Shown in pieces: positions 60,024 to 64,000 of a DNA stretch of 64,000 bases. Positions within the stretch are counted from its first letter, which is position 1; the number at the start of each line of letters is the position of its first letter. The notes under the pieces were generated by a model, which saw nothing but the letters and a program-made list of their open reading frames with translations, ran no database searches and was not told the DNA's origin. The stretch is from Clostridia bacterium (GTDB lineage: Bacteria > Bacillota > Clostridia > Oscillospirales > CAG-272). Where the stretch lies: positions 1 through 64,000 of the forward strand of contig JAFVWS010000042.1 in NCBI GenBank assembly GCA_017501545.1, written 5' to 3'. The translations under genes and the position numbers were made by a program.

Positions 60024-60770
60024 ATGTTTTGTAGAAATTGTGGCAAGGACATAGGTGAGAGCAACTTCTGCCCAGAGTGTGGCACAAAATCAAATGTTGA
60101 AAGCGCATCAATTGAAAACAATGATTCAACAGTGATAGAAGATGTACAGGCTGAGAGGTCTGTGGTGTATGGGGAATATGGTGAAATAATAGCCGAAGAT
60201 GGAAGGAAAATATTCCAATCTCCTAAGCATGCAATTAAGGTTTCAAGAAAATCAAATGCACTTTATAAAGTAAGCACGGTGCTTATGTTGGTTGCTATGC
60301 CGGCAATAATAATAGGATTTATTTTTGCGTTTCTTTCCTTGATTCCTAACTTTGGCGGCATGAAAATATTAGCGTATGCACTTGTATTTATCGGTGCTAC
60401 CTTTGCCCTTCCAAGCTCATTGTTGACAGCGTTTGCAGAGAAAAAGCACGCAAAATGGCTGAAGGAGCAAAACGTTGACGTAAGGAAAACCATCACAAGA
60501 GGCACAGGAACAAATCAAAAGTATACAACACTGCTTCTTTATTACAATCATATAAAGGATGTTAAATCGGCTTTTGCACTTTCTATCATACATAACATAA
60601 TATCGATTGTTTCCTTGATTGTTATGTTATTCATAATTCCCACAATACGCTTTTCATACTATGGGGCATTGTCACTTATAATGCTTGTTGCAGTTGAAAT
60701 TCCTATTATTGTTATCTCAAAAATCCGTGAAAAGAAAGCAACCACACACTATGAGCAAAACACAAAGTAA
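60024..60770 (+). CDS. Zinc-ribbon membrane protein, paralogue 2
   Basis: 248 residues. Same design as paralogue 1: MFCRNCGKDIGESNFCPECG, a linker with GRKIFQSPKHAIKV, four membrane segments and AKWLKEQNVDVRKTITRGTG between helices 2 and 3. The upstream frame extending to 59961 would start inside the -35 element, so ATG 60024 with AAGGAGAG is correct. Function unknown. Confidence 0.8.
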   Translation: MFCRNCGKDIGESNFCPECGTKSNVESASIENNDSTVIEDVQAERSVVYGEYGEIIAEDGRKIFQSPKHAIKVSRKSNALYKVSTVLMLVAMPAIIIGFIFAFLSLIPNFGGMKILAYALVFIGATFALPSSLLTAFAEKKHAKWLKEQNVDVRKTITRGTGTNQKYTTLLLYYNHIKDVKSAFALSIIHNIISIVSLIVMLFIIPTIRFSYYGALSLIMLVAVEIPIIVISKIREKKATTHYEQNTK

Positions 60771-60778
60771 ATAATAAC

Positions 60779-60865
60779 AAAACGGACACCCAGTGTCCGT
60801 TTTTTCGTATTGACATATAAGAAAATATGTGGTAAAATATACCTATATTTTAACTATAAGGAGAG
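60779..60865 (+). promoter_or_regulatory. Repeated terminator-promoter block, copy 2
   Basis: Terminator with the ACGGACAC/GTGTCCGT stem, then TTGACA (60810-60815), 17 nt, TAAAAT (60833-60838), then AAGGAGAG. Confidence 0.75.
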
Positions 60866-60871
60866 AGAGCT

Positions 60872-61762
60872 ATGTTTTGTAGAAATTGTGGCAAGGACAT
60901 AGGCGACAGTAAGTTTTGCCCTGAGTGTGGCACTAAGCAGACACCAGCGCAAGGCACAGAGGAAAATGAGGAAATTAAGAAGGAAGCACCTGTTAACGTT
61001 GAGGCGCCAAAGCCACAAAACGTTGGCTTAGATGGTGAGCTTATAACCGAGGATGGAAGACGTGTATTCCCAACTGCACAAAGGGCGCTTGAGGCACCAG
61101 TAAAGTTAGGTGGAATTTACAAGGCACGCTATGGTCTTGGGAAGGCGGCGTTAACATTTTACTTATTAGGTGGGGCAACAGCAATTATTGCGTGTGTTCG
61201 TGATGTGCCAGGATTTTTTGGCACGCTTACTGTATTTTTCTTTATGCTGGCAATGGCGTTTAATACACCATCCACAATTTTAAACCACATATTTGTTGAA
61301 AAGAAAAGTGCAAAATGGCTAAAGGAGCAAAACGTTGACATAAGAGAAACTATAAGGTCAGGTAGCTCCTCAAAGGACGACAAGATGTATGCTGAGCGTA
61401 TGATAGTGATGAAGCATCTAAACGACAACCCTAAAGCCACAACACTTTACGTTATAAGTGGCGTTATTTCAATACTACTTCACTTTTTCATCGCAACCTC
61501 ATTTATGCTACTTTTCATTAAGCTACCAGAGGTTGTTGATATCATTAGATATCGCTCATTTGAAAGCTTTAATTCACCATTTTGGATTAATTCTACAATT
61601 TATGGAATTGTCACCTCTGTTATCTTAGTTGTGCCAACTGCTATAACTGGCACGCTTGTTAAAAAGAGAGCGTTTGAAAGCTACGAGGCTGAAGAAAAAA
61701 CGCAAAATGATGAGCAAGCAAAAGAGGGCACACAGCCAACCGAGGGCGAGCAAGCAAAATAA
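60872..61762 (+). CDS. Zinc-ribbon membrane protein, paralogue 3
   Basis: 296 residues. MFCRNCGKDIGDSKFCPECG zinc ribbon, a longer acidic linker, GRRVFPTAQRALEA, four membrane segments and AKWLKEQNVDIRETIRSGSS. The C-terminus is an acidic tail (KTQNDEQAKEGTQPTEGEQA). Closest to paralogues 1 and 2. Function unknown. Confidence 0.8.
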   Translation: MFCRNCGKDIGDSKFCPECGTKQTPAQGTEENEEIKKEAPVNVEAPKPQNVGLDGELITEDGRRVFPTAQRALEAPVKLGGIYKARYGLGKAALTFYLLGGATAIIACVRDVPGFFGTLTVFFFMLAMAFNTPSTILNHIFVEKKSAKWLKEQNVDIRETIRSGSSSKDDKMYAERMIVMKHLNDNPKATTLYVISGVISILLHFFIATSFMLLFIKLPEVVDIIRYRSFESFNSPFWINSTIYGIVTSVILVVPTAITGTLVKKRAFESYEAEEKTQNDEQAKEGTQPTEGEQAK

Positions 61763-61767
61763 TAACA

Positions 61768-61855
61768 AAACGGACACCCAGTGTCCGTTTTTTTGTATTG
61801 ACATATAAGGGAATATGTGGTAAAATATATTCATATTTTAAATTTAAGGAGAGAC
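61768..61855 (+). promoter_or_regulatory. Repeated terminator-promoter block, copy 3
   Basis: Terminator with the ACGGACAC/GTGTCCGT stem, then TTGACA (61798-61803), 17 nt, TAAAAT (61821-61826), then AAGGAGAG. Confidence 0.75.
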
Positions 61856-61859
61856 AACT

Positions 61860-62720
61860 ATGTTTTGTAGAAATTGTGGTAAGGACATAGGCGACAGTAA
61901 GTTTTGCCCTGAGTGTGGTACCAAGCAGGACGACATAAACGAGGTAAAGGCAGAGCCTGTGACCGAGACACCAAAGCAGGATGCTAAAAATGGCGAAGCG
62001 CCTGTTTACAAAAACCCATATGAGCCAGATAAGGACACACCAAACTTTGGGGAAACACTAAAAAAGGATTGCAAGGGCTATAAGGCGCTTGACATTATTG
62101 ACACTGTAAGAACTATTTTGGTTTTTGTAGTGCCAGTTTCATTCGTTATTTTTTCTTGGATACAAAACAGTGGTTCAAACTTTGGCTACATCCTTTTAAA
62201 CGGATTGTTGAACGCACTACCAACCGAGTTTTTCTTGTTTGTGATAGATGTTCCTTTGGCTGTTGGTATGCAGATTATTTTCACAGTGAAAATGAACAAG
62301 GACAAGGTTTCAAACAAGGAGCTGTTTAAATCAGTTTGCACAGACGGCGAATACAACTATGGCGTGCCAGGTATGCCTGAATTTAGCCCTTGGGAGGCAA
62401 TTTCATTCAAGTATCAAAAGACGTCATTTGTAATTTCAATCGTGCAAAGGGTGCTATACATAATTGAGTGGTCTTGCATATTTTTCACTGCATATTTGTT
62501 CCTCGTTACATCAATTCCTGCTGCACAAAGCTACGGGCTATTTACAACTGGCTTTAGCGACGCATGGCTAAGCTCGTTTAAGGGTGGACTAACAGTTATA
62601 CTCATTTACGTTGTTTTGGACTTGGCGCTTATGATTGCAAATAAGATTTTAAATAGTGTAAAAACAAAATCTCACAGAAAGCTTGTTGAAAAGTTAAGAG
62701 CTGGCGAGCTTGATAAATAA
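61860..62720 (+). CDS. Zinc-ribbon membrane protein, paralogue 4 (divergent)
   Basis: 286 residues. The first 20 residues are nearly identical to paralogue 3 (MFCRNCGKDIGDSKFCPECG), but the rest differs: no AKWLKEQN segment, and four differently spaced hydrophobic segments (near 80-100, 110-140, 195-220, 240-262). This looks like a shared zinc ribbon joined to another membrane domain. It has the same promoter block as paralogues 2 and 3. Function unknown. Confidence 0.78.
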   Translation: MFCRNCGKDIGDSKFCPECGTKQDDINEVKAEPVTETPKQDAKNGEAPVYKNPYEPDKDTPNFGETLKKDCKGYKALDIIDTVRTILVFVVPVSFVIFSWIQNSGSNFGYILLNGLLNALPTEFFLFVIDVPLAVGMQIIFTVKMNKDKVSNKELFKSVCTDGEYNYGVPGMPEFSPWEAISFKYQKTSFVISIVQRVLYIIEWSCIFFTAYLFLVTSIPAAQSYGLFTTGFSDAWLSSFKGGLTVILIYVVLDLALMIANKILNSVKTKSHRKLVEKLRAGELDK

Positions 62721-62723
62721 AAA

Positions 62724-62753
62724 TCAGACACAGGGTGCGCCCTGTGTCTTTTA
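62724..62753. terminator. Bidirectional terminator between paralogue 4 and the XRE gene
   Basis: AGACACAGGG-tgcg-CCCTGTGTCT followed by TTTT. Confidence 0.8.
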
Positions 62754-62957
62754 ATTATATGGCTTTTGCTCGTCGGTCAGTCCTAAAATATAATCAGTTG
62801 AGGTCTTGTAATATTTTGCTAAAGAGATAAGCACATCAATGGGCAGTTGCCTTTGTCCGTTCTCATATTGCGAATAGGTGTTTTGCTTTATGTGTAAATA
62901 TTCTGCAAGCTCGCGCTGGGTCAAATCATTATCCTCACGTAAATCCTTTATCCGCAT
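62751..62957 (-). CDS. XRE-family repressor
   Basis: 68 residues, a single Cro/C1-type helix-turn-helix: LREDNDLTQRELAEYLHIKQ then NTYSQYENGQRQLP and a C-terminal helix (SLAKYYKTSTDYILGL). No sensor domain. It is divergent from zinc-ribbon paralogue 5, and two palindromes in the shared region fit as its operators, so it probably represses itself and that gene. AAGGAGC precedes the ATG. Confidence 0.88.
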   Translation of the reverse strand: MRIKDLREDNDLTQRELAEYLHIKQNTYSQYENGQRQLPIDVLISLAKYYKTSTDYILGLTDEQKPYN

Positions 62958-62986
62958 AGTAGCTCCTTAAAAATTTTTCTATGCTT

Positions 62987-63041
62987 ATTATATGAAATCT
63001 CATTATGAGATATTGACTTTTATCTCAATTTGTGATAAAAT
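62987..63041. promoter_or_regulatory. Divergent promoter region with XRE operators
   Basis: A perfect palindrome ATCTCA-tta-TGAGAT (62997-63011) and a related one ATCTCA-att-TGTGAT (63022-63036) lie 25 bp apart. The second is inside the 17-nt spacer of TTGACT (63013-63018) and TAAAAT (63036-63041), which drives paralogue 5. The first overlaps the spacer of a minus-strand promoter ending TATAAT near 62987-62992. Confidence 0.7.
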
Positions 63042-63070
63042 ATGCACATAACTTGAAGGGAGAGAAAAAT

Positions 63071-63874
63071 ATGTTTTGTAGAAAATGTGGAAGGGATATG
63101 GGCGATAGCCTGTTTTGTCCGGACTGTGGCACAAAGCAAAGAATGGATGGTTGCGAGCCAGTTTCAGAAGGAAATTGTGCAAATGCATCCCAGCCAAAGT
63201 CGGAGACGATTGAAAAGCATAAAAAAGCATCGAAAACCCTCGGCTTAATATTTGCTACAATAGTAGTTATCTTTTTATTGGTTGCGATTGTTTTTGGCTT
63301 TGCGACATCGTTCGTATCAATTGATTTATCTAAAATTTCTGCGGGTGAGAGCACTTTAAAACCAGCAATAGAAGCTGCAATATATGGTAGCGTAGTAATT
63401 ATTCCGTCAACTTGTGTAGTTATAGTGTTGATGTGTCTACGTAATCTTATAGATTCTTTAATGCTACGCTCAACAGTAATCAAGAACAAGCCCTCTTCGC
63501 ACGAATTGCTTCCATACACGCTAATAAACGGAGAATATGCAGTGAAAACAGGAAAGCAAGATAACTACCTCGCTTGGTATTGTCTAGCGTTTAGTGAGCA
63601 TTCATCGGCAACAAAATGCATTTTTGCCCAATGGATAGTTGCAATAGTTTATGCGGTCGTAGATTTTTTTCTTTCACTGATTTATTGCATAAATCTCATT
63701 AATCGTTTAGAGCTTGCGAGTGGATTGCCAAATGAAAACCTCTTTGGATTTTTTGTATCACCTACACTAATTATAATTATTTTAATCTTCATTGCTTTAA
63801 TAATTGTAGAATCCATATTAGCTTCAAAAATGAAAAAAGGCTTTGAAGAAATTAAAACAAAATACAGTAAATAA
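63071..63874 (+). CDS. Zinc-ribbon membrane protein, paralogue 5
   Basis: 267 residues. MFCRKCGRDMGDSLFCPDCG zinc ribbon, a short linker, then four membrane segments (about 57-80, 100-122, 185-208, 228-252). The middle part lacks the AKWLKEQN stretch of paralogues 1-3. ATG 63071 is chosen over 63032 because the latter lies inside the promoter; GGGAGAG precedes it. Probably controlled by the adjacent XRE repressor, unlike the other four. Function unknown. Confidence 0.78.
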   Translation: MFCRKCGRDMGDSLFCPDCGTKQRMDGCEPVSEGNCANASQPKSETIEKHKKASKTLGLIFATIVVIFLLVAIVFGFATSFVSIDLSKISAGESTLKPAIEAAIYGSVVIIPSTCVVIVLMCLRNLIDSLMLRSTVIKNKPSSHELLPYTLINGEYAVKTGKQDNYLAWYCLAFSEHSSATKCIFAQWIVAIVYAVVDFFLSLIYCINLINRLELASGLPNENLFGFFVSPTLIIIILIFIALIIVESILASKMKKGFEEIKTKYSK

Positions 63875-63877
63875 GCA

Positions 63878-63915
63878 TAAAAAGGCGTATCGAATAGATA
63901 TGCCTTTTACTTTTT
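63878..63915 (+). terminator. Terminator of zinc-ribbon paralogue 5
   Basis: AAAAGGC-gtat-cgaatag-atat-GCCTTTT hairpin with T-rich tail. Confidence 0.7.
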
Positions 63916-63969
63916 TAATATGTTTTATAAAGTGCATCGCTCAGTACTATTTGCAGATGATACATAAAA

Positions 63970-64000
63970 TGCGTTACCTTGTAGGGGAGGGGCTTGCTCC
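63970..64000. repeat. Start of a probable interspersed repeat, cut by the window end
   Basis: TTGTAGGGGAGGGGCTTGCT at the very end is unlike the surrounding AT-rich DNA and resembles the G-rich interspersed repeats common in Clostridia. Incomplete, so low confidence. Confidence 0.3.

Overview
The window looks like a chromosomal segment of an uncultured, strictly anaerobic, low-GC Clostridia-type gut bacterium. The support is a class III (glycyl radical) ribonucleotide reductase with its activase, Asp/Thr/Ser-rich lipoprotein linkers, oligopeptide ABC transport, BspA-type leucine-rich-repeat surface proteins, Firmicutes-style AGGAGG ribosome binding sites, and promoters that nearly always read TTGACA-N17-TATAAT. 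Genus and species cannot be named from the sequence.

Layout. 1-1510: three tRNA genes (fMet and Leu on the minus strand, Trp on plus) in a non-coding, palindrome-rich region. fMet and Trp each have an exact 23-24 bp copy of their own 3' end nearby, followed by a hairpin and then an array of tiny palindromes separated by a TATATCATC-type spacer. 1571-5850: an alpha/beta-hydrolase esterase, a GH106-like glycoside hydrolase and a DUF308 membrane protein. 5991-10166: a large lipoprotein with an interrupted collagen-like stalk. 10255-14646: trxB, nrdD (with a fused thioredoxin-like tail) and nrdG, with NrdR-type boxes over the nrdD promoters. 14801-21555: two related LRR surface proteins, an AraC regulator and a clan GH-A glycosidase. 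Two ghost copies of the glycosidase 3' end, each joined to a short interspersed repeat, flank the AraC/LRR block. 21769-23010: a glycosyltransferase.

23220-33490: a run of three lipoproteins, the first carrying an extracytoplasmic TlpA-like thioredoxin, faces a two-gene membrane redox unit: a CD1871A-tailed membrane protein and a polyferredoxin fused to TlpA. I read this as a candidate system that moves cytoplasmic electrons to thiols outside the membrane. 34070-51530: a 17-kb apparent operon with a 2,474-residue cell-surface subtilase, a lipoprotein, OppA, OppB, OppC, OppD, a membrane-fused OppF and a small membrane protein, consistent with digesting proteins outside and importing the peptides.

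51647-54429: a minus-strand SOS operon (lexA, a 95-residue unknown, dinB, trmO) with an unusual candidate LexA operator at the start site. 54934-57283: a tandem P-II-like protein with a DUF1538 membrane protein. 57471-58974: thrH and a metallophosphoesterase. 59121-63874: five paralogous zinc-ribbon membrane proteins, three of them carrying nearly identical promoter/terminator blocks; the last is divergent from an XRE repressor that has palindromic operators. The window ends inside a probable interspersed repeat.
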